Below are positions 46,940 through 55,882 of a DNA stretch of 64,000 nt, piece after piece. Made by a program: the position numbers and the translations under genes. The stretch covers positions 186,001 through 250,000 of the forward strand of contig NZ_MTZV01000004.1 in NCBI RefSeq assembly GCF_002362315.1, written 5' to 3'. Numbering within the stretch: position 1 is the stretch's first letter; each line of letters begins with the position of its first letter. This DNA comes from Paraburkholderia acidicola (GTDB lineage: Bacteria > Pseudomonadota > Gammaproteobacteria > Burkholderiales > Burkholderiaceae). The notes under the pieces are model-generated. The model ran no database searches and was not told the DNA's origin. It saw only the letters and a program-made list of their open reading frames with translations.

Positions 46940-47133
46940 TTGATCCTCCGGTAGACGACGTAGATCAGGAGCGACGTCAACGGCACCCAGAGGAACTGAT
47001 ACCAGTAGAAGAACGGAAAGCCCGCAAATGAAGGACGCGCGTCGTTATAGAACGGCAGCCACAACAGCGCGATGTACGGAATGAGCAAGATGAGCCATAG
47101 CCATGAACGGCCGGGCTGATCGGTAGACTCCAT
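46936..47133 (-). CDS. DUF3311 small membrane protein
   Basis: A 65-residue protein with two hydrophobic helices (WLWLILLIPYIALLWLPF and FFYWYQFLWVPLTSLLIYVVY) and a YRRIK tail. DUF3311 proteins are encoded beside sodium:solute symporters and are probably accessory subunits. AGAGGAG precedes the start (47133). Its stop overlaps the MctP-like gene start by 4 bases, so the two are coupled. Confidence 0.85.
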   Translation of the reverse strand: MESTDQPGRSWLWLILLIPYIALLWLPFYNDARPSFAGFPFFYWYQFLWVPLTSLLIYVVYRRIK

Positions 47134-47381
47134 GATTGTCTCCTCTGGTTTATTGAATCGGGGTACCTGGGCCGTACACTGCGGCGTCCGCCAGGGCGTG
47201 CGATGATTCGCGCGGGTCGTCGAGCTGTTTCTCTGCGACGACACGCAAGCCGGGGCACACAGTGGGAAGCATGCAATCCCCGGCGGCGTAGTATTCGCTG
47301 TTGCCGCCGTCGCGACAAGCGCACGAATACGTAACCCGGCTACGTAGTACTACGCAGCCAATCTGTTGCCTCTTTTCAGCG

Positions 47382-48779
47382 ATGAACCTCAAAGCGAAGA
47401 TGTTTCTGCTCGCCATCGTGCCGTTCCTGGCGGCGATCGCGGGTATCGAATTCGGCGTGCGCGAGCAGGCGCGGGTGCTCGCCGACACACAGCACGCGAC
47501 GACGCAGGCCGCGTACCTGTCGAGCAAGCAGATCGAACTGAAGCACTACGTCGAGCTCGCAACCAGCGCGATCGCCCCGCTCTACGACACCGATCACAAC
47601 AATGCGCGCGACGACGCGATGCTGCGCCTGCGGGCGCTCGACGTGCTGAAAAAGATGGACTTCGGCCCGGACGGCTATTTCTTCGTCTACGACATGCATG
47701 GGCGATCGCTGATGCATCCACGTCAATCGGACCTGGTGGGTCAGGACCTGTGGACCATGCGCGATCCGCAAGGCGCGCTGCCGATCCAGCAGCTAGTTGC
47801 AGCGGCAGCGCGCGGCGGCGGCTATGTGCGTTACGTGTGGAATCGTCCGTCGACGGGCCGGCTCGAGCCGAAGCTCGGCTATGTGGTGCCGCTCGAGCGC
47901 TGGGGATGGATGATCGGCACCGGCATCTATCTGGACGACGTCAACACGGCCCTCGCGCGGATCGATCAGCGCGCGTCGGCGAACATCGATCACACGATGA
48001 TGTGGATCGGTGCGATTGCACTTGCGGGTCTCGGCGTAATCGCAGCCTGCGCGCTGGTGCTGAACGTCAGCGAATACCGCAGCGCCGACGCGAAACTGAA
48101 ACGGCTTGCGCAGCAGGTGGTCGAGTCGCAGGAGACCGAACGCGCCCGGCTGTCGCGCGAACTGCACGACGGCATCAGCCAGATGATGGTGTCCGTAAAA
48201 TTGCTGCTCGAATCGGCGATGGCGCATCTCGAACGCAGCGACGTCCGCATACCGGCGGCGCAAACCGCACTCTCGACGAGCCTCACGCGACTCGGCGACA
48301 CACTGCGCGAAGTGCGTCGCATCTCGCACGCGTTGCGGCCCGCGATGCTCGACGATCTCGGCCTCGCTGCCGCGCTCGAACAGCTGACGCGAGAACTCAG
48401 CGACGAAGCCGGCATGGGTATCGGCTTTTCGCAGACCGGCCAGACGAGCGCGACACCGCTGCCGGACGCCGTCAACATCGTGCTGTTCCGCATCGCGCAG
48501 GAAGCGCTGACCAACGTCGTGCGTCACTCGCGGGCCACCCGCGCAACGCTCTCGCTCGACATCTCGGCCGATGCAGTCACGCTGTCGATGTTCGACAACG
48601 GGTGCGGCTTCGACGTCGCCTATGCATTTGCCGGTTCGCGTGGCGGCGTGGGACTGCGCAACATGCGCGAGCGGCTCGAGCGGCTCGCCGGCACCTTGTC
48701 GCTGGCGTCGCAGGCGGGTCATACGATCCTCACCGCGCGCGTGCCGCTCGCAAATGGCGCGCAGCGTCTACCGGTCTGA
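47382..48779 (+). CDS. Cache-domain sensor histidine kinase, NarL-type
   Basis: A membrane kinase of 465 residues. TM1 is about residues 7-27. A single-Cache periplasmic sensor spans about 40-190 (FGPDGYFFVYDMHGRSLMHP; GYVVPLERWGWMIGTGIYLDDV), and TM2 is near 207-228. HisKA_3 carries phospho-acceptor His262 (LSRELHDGISQ), and the ATPase domain ends with DNGCGFD and GGVGLRNMRERL. sCache_2 sensors often bind short organic acids such as pyruvate, which suits the neighbouring permease. The start is ATG 47382. The partner regulator gene follows 12 bases later. Confidence 0.93.
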   Translation: MNLKAKMFLLAIVPFLAAIAGIEFGVREQARVLADTQHATTQAAYLSSKQIELKHYVELATSAIAPLYDTDHNNARDDAMLRLRALDVLKKMDFGPDGYFFVYDMHGRSLMHPRQSDLVGQDLWTMRDPQGALPIQQLVAAAARGGGYVRYVWNRPSTGRLEPKLGYVVPLERWGWMIGTGIYLDDVNTALARIDQRASANIDHTMMWIGAIALAGLGVIAACALVLNVSEYRSADAKLKRLAQQVVESQETERARLSRELHDGISQMMVSVKLLLESAMAHLERSDVRIPAAQTALSTSLTRLGDTLREVRRISHALRPAMLDDLGLAAALEQLTRELSDEAGMGIGFSQTGQTSATPLPDAVNIVLFRIAQEALTNVVRHSRATRATLSLDISADAVTLSMFDNGCGFDVAYAFAGSRGGVGLRNMRERLERLAGTLSLASQAGHTILTARVPLANGAQRLPV

Positions 48780-48791
48780 AGGACATTCAAC

Positions 48792-49436
48792 ATGAACGAC
48801 ATTTCGTCCTCCCCTGCGCGTCTGATGCTGGTCGACGATCATCCGCTCGTGCGCGATGGTTTGCGTGCGCGGCTCGATGCGGTGCCGACTTTCACAGTTG
48901 TCGGCGAAGCGGGCAATGCCGACGAGGCGCTCGCGCTCGCCGCGCAACATGAACCCGATCTCGTCCTGATGGATGTCGGCATGAAGGGAATGAACGGTAT
49001 CGAACTGGCAGCCGTCTTTCACGAGCGCTTCCCTGCGATCCGCGTGCTGATGCTCTCGATGCACGACAACGTTCAGTACGTGACGCAGGCAGTGCGCGCC
49101 GGTGCAAGCGGGTACGTGCTGAAGGACTCGCCTGCGACGGAGATCATCCATGCAATCGATGCGGTGCTGCGCGGCGAGCGGTTCTTCAGCACGGAGCTCG
49201 GCGCGCGCATGATCCAGGCGTCCGCGATGCAGATGCCGGTCGAACAGTTGACACCGCGCGAGCGCGAGATTCTCGACGCGCTCGCTGACGGCCTGTCGAG
49301 CAAGCAGATCGCGCAGCGCAATGGGCTATCGGTACGCACGGTGGAGACGCACCGGCTCAATCTCAAACGTAAGCTCGATATCGAAGGACAAGCCGAGCTG
49401 ATCAAGTTCGCAGTCGAGTACCGACGCAAGAACTAG
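48792..49436 (+). CDS. NarL/LuxR-family response regulator
   Basis: A 214-residue regulator. The receiver has DDHPLVRDGL and phospho-acceptor Asp61 (LVLMDVGMKGMNG). The C-terminal LuxR-type helix-turn-helix reads LTPREREILDALADGLSSKQIAQRNGLSVRTVETHRLNLKRKL. It is the cognate partner of the preceding kinase, 12 bases apart. The probable target is the divergent DUF3311-mctP operon. This is inferred from position and from Rhizobium MctSR. Confidence 0.94.
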   Translation: MNDISSSPARLMLVDDHPLVRDGLRARLDAVPTFTVVGEAGNADEALALAAQHEPDLVLMDVGMKGMNGIELAAVFHERFPAIRVLMLSMHDNVQYVTQAVRAGASGYVLKDSPATEIIHAIDAVLRGERFFSTELGARMIQASAMQMPVEQLTPREREILDALADGLSSKQIAQRNGLSVRTVETHRLNLKRKLDIEGQAELIKFAVEYRRKN

Positions 49437-49742
49437 CGCTGCGCGGCGGCGCGATCGCCGGACCGCTATCCCACCTCATATGTACACGGAATGAATCGGC
49501 GTACGCGCATTCGCGTGACGCGACGTCATTTCGTGTTGTGCCGCCAGGCGTCGCACTGCGCTGCTCTAATGGGTACTGGTAGACAGACGGATGCCATGGT
49601 TCGGCGGCACGGTGTTTCGAACGCACGCACATGCGTCAGAGCTCTTGCAAAAGGTTCGAGCGTTTGTAGCACGAGCAGCACGCACTCCCCGAATGACATG
49701 CGAAGGTCCGGCTTTTTTCGTCATTCATATCAGGAGAGCACC
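49437..49742. other. Intergenic region upstream of effector-like pair
   Basis: 306 bases without a supported gene. A frame open into the next gene from 49491 lacks a ribosome-binding site. Two TTCG motifs at 49600 and 49616 are spaced by 12 bases, not the 16 of the hrpII box. A weakly AT-rich patch (GCTTTTTTCG near 49711) precedes the ribosome-binding site. Confidence 0.5.
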
Positions 49743-51173
49743 ATGGCCCACGGCAACGGAATCGGCTCGACGCCGCCCAGCCCTTCATCCACTCATTTTC
49801 CGGAAACTGTCAATACACCGGCCGATGCGCAGCCGAGCCGCACCGGCTCACGGTCGCCCACCCAGTTTACGGACGAACGCCTGGCGCTCCCGGGTGCGCC
49901 ACAACAGCACGGCAGCGACGGCACTCCGCCGCTATCGCGCGTCGCGACCGGACCGCAGCGGCGGGCATCGCTGCAGTCGCTACAGTCCCCGGCTCTGCGC
50001 AGAAGTGAAGAGACGCCAGGCATGCTGCCCGGTGACATGGAGATGCAGCCTAGCGTGCAGCCGCAGTCATCCGATGAGGCATCGATCGACCCCGAACGTA
50101 TCTCGATGGACGACATCGAACGCGCAATGACCGACCTGGTCAACGTACCGCTTCCGCAGGATGTGAATACACCCGAGCGCCTCTGGGACTATATCAAGGC
50201 AGCACTGACGGCGGCGGTCGGCGGCGGAATTACTGCGGCGATTACGTTCGGTGTATTCCGCAGCGTCGGAGCGGCCGTCGAGCACACGTCGGACGCGGGT
50301 TTCGACCCGCAGCTGGCCAAACAGATGGAGGCGGTCGCGATCGGCGCCGGGTTTGGGGGTCTCGGCAATACGCTGGCAGCCATGGCCGCGGCACCCGCCG
50401 CCATGGCACTAGCATCGAAGGTTCTCGGCAGCAGCACGAAGCTGGTGCCCGAAGACCCTGAACAAATGGTGCCGCACGACGCGCCAAACCGTGACGCGCA
50501 GATCGCGGCGATCCGCACAGCGCAGTCGCAGTATGGTGTCGACTCCTGGAGAAACATCGCGGCTGGCATCCTGTCTTTCGGCGGTCTCAACGCGGCACGC
50601 GGCGCACTAACCGCGAATGCGGATCTGTCGGTGAGCGCCACCTACGGCGTAGCCATACTGACGTCGCTCCTCGCTGGCGCGCTGACGCCAATTCTGCTGC
50701 AGACCGTGCAGGCCAATAGTCGGATCGAGATTCAGGGGCCTAACGGCGAGTCGCAGCGAAAGCTGCTGTTCAGGCCAGCGTCGAGTCCTGCGCCGGACGT
50801 CGGCGACGCGGTCGCAACCGCGGTGCGAGGCTTTATGGGCGGTCGTGTGGGCCCGCGGGCAGCCGCGCACGTGATTTGGCAGATCGTACAACGCGATGGG
50901 ATCGTCGGTGGTTCAACGATCGGGTTGGGCTTAACACAGGCCGTCATTCCCACCCTCAAGCAGGCGTTCATGAATGGGGACAAGCAATCGGCGGAAGAAG
51001 CCAACCGCAACGCCAGCGCCTTGATGAATGTGATCGGGTTCGCCATGGTCGTGACGACCTACTTCACCTTGCTCGGCAAAGTTGCCGCAACGCTGCCGCA
51101 ACGAAACCCTGCGCCCGTTACGAATGAAACCGCTACCGATGAGCCCGCGGAGCTCGATTCCGCACCTCGCTAG
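49743..51173 (+). CDS. Putative secreted membrane-active protein, effector-like
   Basis: An unrecognised 476-residue protein with AGGAG six bases before ATG. Residues 1-125 are Ser/Thr/Pro/Gln-rich and probably disordered, with no classical signal peptide. Residues about 152-448 hold five or six Gly/Ala-rich hydrophobic segments (about 152-176, 198-222, 271-289, 302-322, 385-404, 428-448) separated by polar loops. A hydrophilic Thr/Glu tail follows. A disordered, non-Sec N-terminus before a membrane domain is the layout of type III secretion effectors and translocators. No secretion genes are in the window. The next gene has a similar N-terminus and lies 59 bases downstream. Confidence 0.75.
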   Translation: MAHGNGIGSTPPSPSSTHFPETVNTPADAQPSRTGSRSPTQFTDERLALPGAPQQHGSDGTPPLSRVATGPQRRASLQSLQSPALRRSEETPGMLPGDMEMQPSVQPQSSDEASIDPERISMDDIERAMTDLVNVPLPQDVNTPERLWDYIKAALTAAVGGGITAAITFGVFRSVGAAVEHTSDAGFDPQLAKQMEAVAIGAGFGGLGNTLAAMAAAPAAMALASKVLGSSTKLVPEDPEQMVPHDAPNRDAQIAAIRTAQSQYGVDSWRNIAAGILSFGGLNAARGALTANADLSVSATYGVAILTSLLAGALTPILLQTVQANSRIEIQGPNGESQRKLLFRPASSPAPDVGDAVATAVRGFMGGRVGPRAAAHVIWQIVQRDGIVGGSTIGLGLTQAVIPTLKQAFMNGDKQSAEEANRNASALMNVIGFAMVVTTYFTLLGKVAATLPQRNPAPVTNETATDEPAELDSAPR

Positions 51174-51232
51174 CCGGGGTTGCGGCGTCTAGCCGCGGCT
51201 TCGCCTTACATTCGCTTCATTGGAGAAACACC

Positions 51233-52210
51233 ATGCGTTCCAATCCGGCTCGCCAGCTCGCTAACCTGGCGACCAATCTCACCAGCACGACCGCCAGAGC
51301 GGCGGCGCAGACCACAGCAACGCGCGTGCCGACGACAAGTCCAACAAGCCCAACGAGCTCGGTGCCGCCGCAGCTTGCCGGGATCTCCGGCACGGGCGCA
51401 GGCTTGCGCCGGATGTCGTCAAGCGCCCCTCGTCCGATGTCCTCACTGCCGGGGTCGCCGAGGCAACCGTACGCGGCAATGGCGAACCGCTACGGCAAAC
51501 TCGGACGTCTCAACGCCATGCCGGATCGCCCGGCACAGCCGACGTCCGAAAACGTGAAATGGGCCGCATCCAGCGAAACGCCGGAGTCGGCTAAGGCGGT
51601 CCGCAATGTGGTGGTAATCGGTTACGCGGAAGGCAACGAATTGCTGGCCGCGACGACACACTATCCGAACGCCGCGGTCAAGGGCATCGAAACGGATTCG
51701 GAAGCGGTAGCCCATGCGAAGAACGAGAAAAGCGGACTTGGCAACAACAAGGACATCGAGGTCACCGCCGCGATGGACTTCTCGAGTGCCGTCCAGAATG
51801 GGCACGTGAAGCCAGGCGAAGCCGATCGCATCGTGATGGCCTACGTGGCGCCCTACATGAACGATAACGAACTCGCGAACACCTTCGCCCATGCTGCTCA
51901 CGTGCAGAAAGACGGCGACAGATTTTCTCTGTCGACGTACGGCTCGCAGCACGCGTACACCGAATCAAAAAACCTGAACATCCGGTCGGCGAGCGATCTG
52001 CTCGATATGGCGAAGGAAAACGGCTACGTGCTGGATCGGGCACAGGTACGTGTCGCGAGAGAAAACCCACCGGAGAACGATGCGCAAATCGTCACATCGC
52101 GGGAGAGTCTGATCAACCTCGACAAAACGATGGGCAAGCCCGGTCAGGCCGACGCGTGGCACACGATGGAATTGACCTTCAAGAAGGACGATAGCGTGCG
52201 GGACGAGTAA
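51233..52210 (+). CDS. Putative secreted methyltransferase-like protein
   Basis: An unrecognised 325-residue protein with GGAG eight bases before ATG. Residues 1-105 are Thr/Ser/Ala/Pro-rich and look disordered (TTSPTSPTSSVPP). Residues about 124-318 follow the order of a class I SAM methyltransferase: a glycine strand VVVIGYAEGNE (residues 126-136), an acidic strand end KGIETDSEAVAHAKN (150-164), and DRIVMAYVAPYMNDNELANTF then KDGDRFSLSTYG (199-237). The glycine loop is not the canonical GxGxG, so activity is uncertain. The N-terminus resembles that of the preceding gene, and the pair is probably co-transcribed. Confidence 0.75.
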   Translation: MRSNPARQLANLATNLTSTTARAAAQTTATRVPTTSPTSPTSSVPPQLAGISGTGAGLRRMSSSAPRPMSSLPGSPRQPYAAMANRYGKLGRLNAMPDRPAQPTSENVKWAASSETPESAKAVRNVVVIGYAEGNELLAATTHYPNAAVKGIETDSEAVAHAKNEKSGLGNNKDIEVTAAMDFSSAVQNGHVKPGEADRIVMAYVAPYMNDNELANTFAHAAHVQKDGDRFSLSTYGSQHAYTESKNLNIRSASDLLDMAKENGYVLDRAQVRVARENPPENDAQIVTSRESLINLDKTMGKPGQADAWHTMELTFKKDDSVRDE

Positions 52211-52220
52211 TCTGCACCAC

Positions 52221-52245
52221 GCTGCGCGAGCGATGCTCGCGCAGC
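52221..52245. terminator. 11-bp hairpin between convergent genes
   Basis: GCTGCGCGAGC and GCTCGCGCAGC pair perfectly around a GAT loop. It lies 10 bases after the methyltransferase-like gene and 40 bases past the argH stop. There is no T tract, so it would be a weak or rho-assisted boundary. Confidence 0.55.
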
Positions 52246-52285
52246 AAACCGCTTGCGGTCACGCGCAATGCTTTAGCGCAACGCG

Positions 52286-53692
52286 TCAGCCCAACGCCAC
52301 GCGCGCCGCCTTCGCCGCCGCCAACACCTGCTCCGGCGCCGTACCGCCCGGATGATTGCGGCTCGCGACCGACCCTTCCAGCGTCAGATAGTCGAACACA
52401 TCGTCACCGAGCAGATGCGCGACGTTCGGCAGTTCGCTGCGCATTTCATCGAGCGTCAGATCGGCGAGATCGCAGCCGCGATCCACACAGATGCGCACCG
52501 CGTGTGCCACCGCTTCGTGCGCATCGCGGAACGCAAGCCCGCGCTTGACCAGATAATCGGCAAGATCGGTCGCCGTCGAAAAACCCTGCAACGCCGCCGC
52601 ACGCATCGCCTGCGGCTTCACCGTGATACCCGCAGCCATCTCGGCAAAGATACGCAGCGTGTCGGCCACCGTATCGACGGTGTCGAACAGCGGTTCCTTG
52701 TCTTCCTGATTGTCCTTGTTGTACGCGAGCGGCTGGCCCTTCATCAGCGTCAAGAGACCGATGAGGTGACCGTTCACGCGCCCCGTTTTGCCGCGCGCGA
52801 GTTCGGGCACGTCGGGGTTCTTCTTCTGCGGCATGATCGACGAGCCAGTGCAGAAACGGTCCGCGAGATCGATGAAGCCGACGCGCGGGCTCATCCACAG
52901 CACGAGTTCCTCCGAGAAGCGCGAGACGTGGGTCATCACGAGCGCAGCAGCAGCGGTGAATTCGATCGCGAAGTCGCGATCGGAAACCGCATCGAGCGAA
53001 TTGGTGCAGATGCCGTCGAAGCCAAGCGTCTTCGCGACCGCGTGACGATCGATCGGATAGCTGGTGCCCGCAAGCGCAGCGGCGCCGAGCGGCAGACGGT
53101 TCAGGCGGGCACGGCAGTCGTGCATGCGACTGGTGTCGCGCGTAAACATCTCGACGTACGCGAGCAGATGGTGGCCGAACGTGACCGGCTGCGCGACCTG
53201 CAGATGCGTGAAGCCCGGCATGATCGTCCCGGCATGCTGTTCCGCGAGATCGATCAGCGCGCGGCGCAGTTCGCCGAGCAAGCCGACGATCCGGTCGATC
53301 TCACCACGCAACCACAGACGGATATCGGTCGCGACCTGGTCGTTGCGCGAGCGGCCGGTATGCAGGCGCTTGCCCGCATCGCCGATCAGCGCGGTCAGGC
53401 GCGCCTCGATGTTCAGGTGCACGTCTTCTAGATCGAGTTGCCACTCGAACTCGCCCCGCTCGATTTCACCCTTGATCTGCGTCAAGCCGCGCTCGATGGC
53501 GGCGAGGTCGGCGGCGGCGATGATCTTCTGCGCGGCCAGCATCGACGCGTGCGCCAGCGATCCTTCGATATCGACGAGTGCGAGCCGCTTGTCGAAGAAG
53601 ACCGACGACGTATAGCGTTTGACGAGCTCCGACATCGGCTCCGAGAAGCGAGCCGACCAGGCTTCGCCTTTTTTGTGCAGTTGGGACGTCAT
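52286..53692 (-). CDS. argH: Argininosuccinate lyase
   Basis: Splits argininosuccinate to arginine and fumarate, the last step of arginine synthesis. The protein has 468 residues from the ATG at 53692 ([16 protein letters not shown]). The superfamily signature [12 protein letters not shown] is present, along with [27 protein letters not shown] and the catalytic region [23 protein letters not shown]. It is a soluble tetramer by family. No other arginine genes adjoin. A longer frame upstream to 53749 is not needed. Confidence 0.96.
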   Translation of the reverse strand: MTSQLHKKGEAWSARFSEPMSELVKRYTSSVFFDKRLALVDIEGSLAHASMLAAQKIIAAADLAAIERGLTQIKGEIERGEFEWQLDLEDVHLNIEARLTALIGDAGKRLHTGRSRNDQVATDIRLWLRGEIDRIVGLLGELRRALIDLAEQHAGTIMPGFTHLQVAQPVTFGHHLLAYVEMFTRDTSRMHDCRARLNRLPLGAAALAGTSYPIDRHAVAKTLGFDGICTNSLDAVSDRDFAIEFTAAAALVMTHVSRFSEELVLWMSPRVGFIDLADRFCTGSSIMPQKKNPDVPELARGKTGRVNGHLIGLLTLMKGQPLAYNKDNQEDKEPLFDTVDTVADTLRIFAEMAAGITVKPQAMRAAALQGFSTATDLADYLVKRGLAFRDAHEAVAHAVRICVDRGCDLADLTLDEMRSELPNVAHLLGDDVFDYLTLEGSVASRNHPGGTAPEQVLAAAKAARVALG

Positions 53693-53805
53693 GGTGATGA
53701 GCAGTAAGCGTGCGGTGAAGCGGTTTGTGTGGGCGTGAGCCCGCCGCAAACCGGGGAAAGCGAGGATTTTAACACCCGGGGCCGTTGCGGTACCTCACGT
53801 AGCCG

Positions 53806-54624
53806 TCATACCTCGCGCACCAGCACGACGAGCTTGAGGTCGTCGCGATGCGCGGGCTTGAACGTGATCTGGTCGTAGACGACGCGGCCGTCGCGCGGAT
53901 GATTGAATTCGCGTCGTCCGCCTTCGCGCTCGCCGACGTCCTGCGACGCCCAGAAGCGTGCGAACGCATCGCTGGCGGCGCTGAGCGCGTCGATCAGGCC
54001 GCGCGTCGGCGCGTCGTTCAGATGGCGGATCGAATCGGCGCGAAACTCGGCGGCCAGCCGTCGCGCACGCGTTTCCCAGTCGACGATCAGATCGCGCGCG
54101 CCCGGCTCGGTGAACGTGAAGCGCAGCAGGTTGCGATCGTGCGTGCCGTCGAGCCAGCCGACGAACAGGTCCGCCGCACGTGCATTCCACGCCAGCGCAT
54201 TCCACTGTCGATCGAGTACATAGGCGGGCGTGTCGACGAGCTGGACGGTTTGCAGCAGCGTGTCGGGAGCATCGGCGGCGGCCGGGTCTGGCTCGGCCGG
54301 ATCGCGCTGCGCCGCGAGTTCGAACAGATACGCACGCTCCGCACGCGAAAGCTGCAACGCCACCGCGATCCGCGCGAGCGCATCCGCGGAAGCCGACACC
54401 GGGCGGCCCTGCTCGATCCAGGTGTACCAGGTCGGGCTCACGCCGCACAACTGCGCGACCTCTTCGCGGCGCAGGCCCGGCGTGCGGCGCCGCGGCCCCG
54501 GCGGCAGACCGACCGCTGCCGGCGACAGGCGCTCGCGATGCGCACGGATGAAGTCGCCGAGCGCGCGGGCAGGTGTCGCGTCGAGCGGGGGCGGTGAATC
54601 GGCGGGAGACGGCGTGTGGATCAT
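53806..54624 (-). CDS. XRE-type regulator with MmyB ligand-binding domain
   Basis: A transcription regulator of 272 residues. A helix-turn-helix (about residues 47-100, TPGLRREEVAQLCGVSPTWYTWIEQGR) is followed by an MmyB-like PAS-type domain (DTPAYVLDRQWNALAWNARAADLF to the YDQITFKPAH end). Such regulators are often divergent from a redox or transport gene. It is divergent from a bestrophin, and the shared region holds AGTACCGG repeats that are plausible operators. The family ligand is unknown and may be a fatty acid. Confidence 0.9.
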   Translation of the reverse strand: MIHTPSPADSPPPLDATPARALGDFIRAHRERLSPAAVGLPPGPRRRTPGLRREEVAQLCGVSPTWYTWIEQGRPVSASADALARIAVALQLSRAERAYLFELAAQRDPAEPDPAAADAPDTLLQTVQLVDTPAYVLDRQWNALAWNARAADLFVGWLDGTHDRNLLRFTFTEPGARDLIVDWETRARRLAAEFRADSIRHLNDAPTRGLIDALSAASDAFARFWASQDVGEREGGRREFNHPRDGRVVYDQITFKPAHRDDLKLVVLVREV

Positions 54625-54681
54625 CGGTCAGGCGCGCTGGCGGGGTGCGCGTAGGCATCGTGAATGGGGTGGCGAGTAGCG

Positions 54682-54720
54682 CCAGTACCGGGATAACTGT
54701 GCGGCTAGTACCGGTACTGG
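54682..54720. promoter_or_regulatory. AGTACCGG repeat operator candidate
   Basis: CCAGTACCGG (54682-54691) is matched in inverse by CCGGTACTGG (54711-54720). A second AGTACCGG (54707-54714) overlaps that inverse arm to form the 12-bp palindrome AGTACCGGTACT. It lies 58 bases upstream of the regulator start and between it and the divergent bestrophin, so it may be bound by that regulator. Confidence 0.6.
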
Positions 54721-54907
54721 TTTGGGCTCCATTGTAGCGGTTGCGGCGCAAAACGCTTCGCCCGCGCCCCCGCCGCCGAAGCCGGTCGCGGTCTGAAGCG
54801 CGGGCCGCGCCGCGCCCAAACGACGCACCGCCAGCCGGTCATCGGCCGCTAACGCATCGGCGATAATGACCCCATCGTCTCTCACCGTTCGCCCTGCTCC
54901 CCCGCCC

Positions 54908-55849
54908 ATGATCGTCCGTCCGCATCTGCACTGGTTCCGCATGCTGCTCGCGTGGCGTGGCTCCGTCTTGCCGGAACTACTGCCGCGCCTCTTTCTGATT
55001 TTCTGCATCTCGGTGCTTGCGGTGGTCGCGCATACGCATCGGCTGGCGGTCGGGCTCGACCTGAGCCCCACGCCGTTCTCGTTGATCGGCATCGCGCTCG
55101 CGGTGTTTCTCGGGTTTCGCAACAACACGAGCTACGACCGCTACTGGGAAGCGCGCAAGCTGTGGGGACAGTTGCTGATCGACGCGCGCTCGCTGACACG
55201 CCAGGTGCTGACGCTGACGCGTAGCAATGCCAGCGCGAACGCCAACGACGCAGCCGAGGTGCGCGAATTCGTCGCCGTGCTGAGCGCGCTACCGCATGCG
55301 TTACGACACCAGCTGCGCAAGACCGACCCACGCGACGACCTCGCGGCCCGGCTACCCGCAGCGCTCGTCGAACGCGTGATGGCCTCGCGCTACCGTCCCG
55401 CGACGTTGATGCTCTGGCTCGGAGAATGGGTACAGCGTCGTGCGCGCGAAGGCACGCTCGACTCATGGGCCGTGCTGGCGTTCGATCGCAATCTGCATGG
55501 TGTGTCGGAGGTGATCGGCGGATGCGAGCGCATTGCTTCGACGCCGCTGCCGTTCGCGTACTCGGTGATGATCCATCGCACCGTTTATTTTTTCTGTGCG
55601 GCACTACCGTTCGGCCTTGTCGACAGCATTGGCCTGTTCACGCCGGTGTTCAGTGTGTTCGTCGCGTACACGTTCATGGCGCACGAAGCGATCGCCTCAC
55701 AGATCGAAGACCCCTTCGGCATGGAAGACAACGATCTCGCGCTCAACATGCTATCCGCGTCGATCGAGGACGCGACGCGCGATCTGCTCGGTGAACCGTC
55801 GCTCGAAGCTCACGCATCGCCGCGTAAGCCGACTTTCGTGCTCGATTGA
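54908..55849 (+). CDS. Bestrophin family (UPF0187) anion channel
   Basis: An inner-membrane protein of 313 residues. It carries the bacterial bestrophin marks: LGFRNNTSYDRYWEARKLWGQLLIDAR and ASQIEDPFGMEDNDLALN near the end, together with hydrophobic helices at about residues 30-48, 60-75 and 215-250. Bacterial members form pentamers, and several are cation-selective. The start is ATG 54908; 54866 is an alternative that adds 14 residues. It is divergent from the MmyB-type regulator. Confidence 0.92.
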   Translation: MIVRPHLHWFRMLLAWRGSVLPELLPRLFLIFCISVLAVVAHTHRLAVGLDLSPTPFSLIGIALAVFLGFRNNTSYDRYWEARKLWGQLLIDARSLTRQVLTLTRSNASANANDAAEVREFVAVLSALPHALRHQLRKTDPRDDLAARLPAALVERVMASRYRPATLMLWLGEWVQRRAREGTLDSWAVLAFDRNLHGVSEVIGGCERIASTPLPFAYSVMIHRTVYFFCAALPFGLVDSIGLFTPVFSVFVAYTFMAHEAIASQIEDPFGMEDNDLALNMLSASIEDATRDLLGEPSLEAHASPRKPTFVLD

Positions 55850-55882
55850 GACCTACGCCACTGCGTACTCTGCGCACGCAGC

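Noticed and set aside
49600..49619. TTCG-N12-TTCG, possible hrpII box for the effector-like pair
   Set aside because: The known Ralstonia/Burkholderia box has 16 bases between the TTCG halves and the Xanthomonas PIP box 15; 12 does not fit either.
49491..49742. In-frame N-terminal extension of the membrane-active protein
   Set aside because: The internal ATG at 49743 has a strong AGGAG site, while the extension is Arg/Cys-rich with none.
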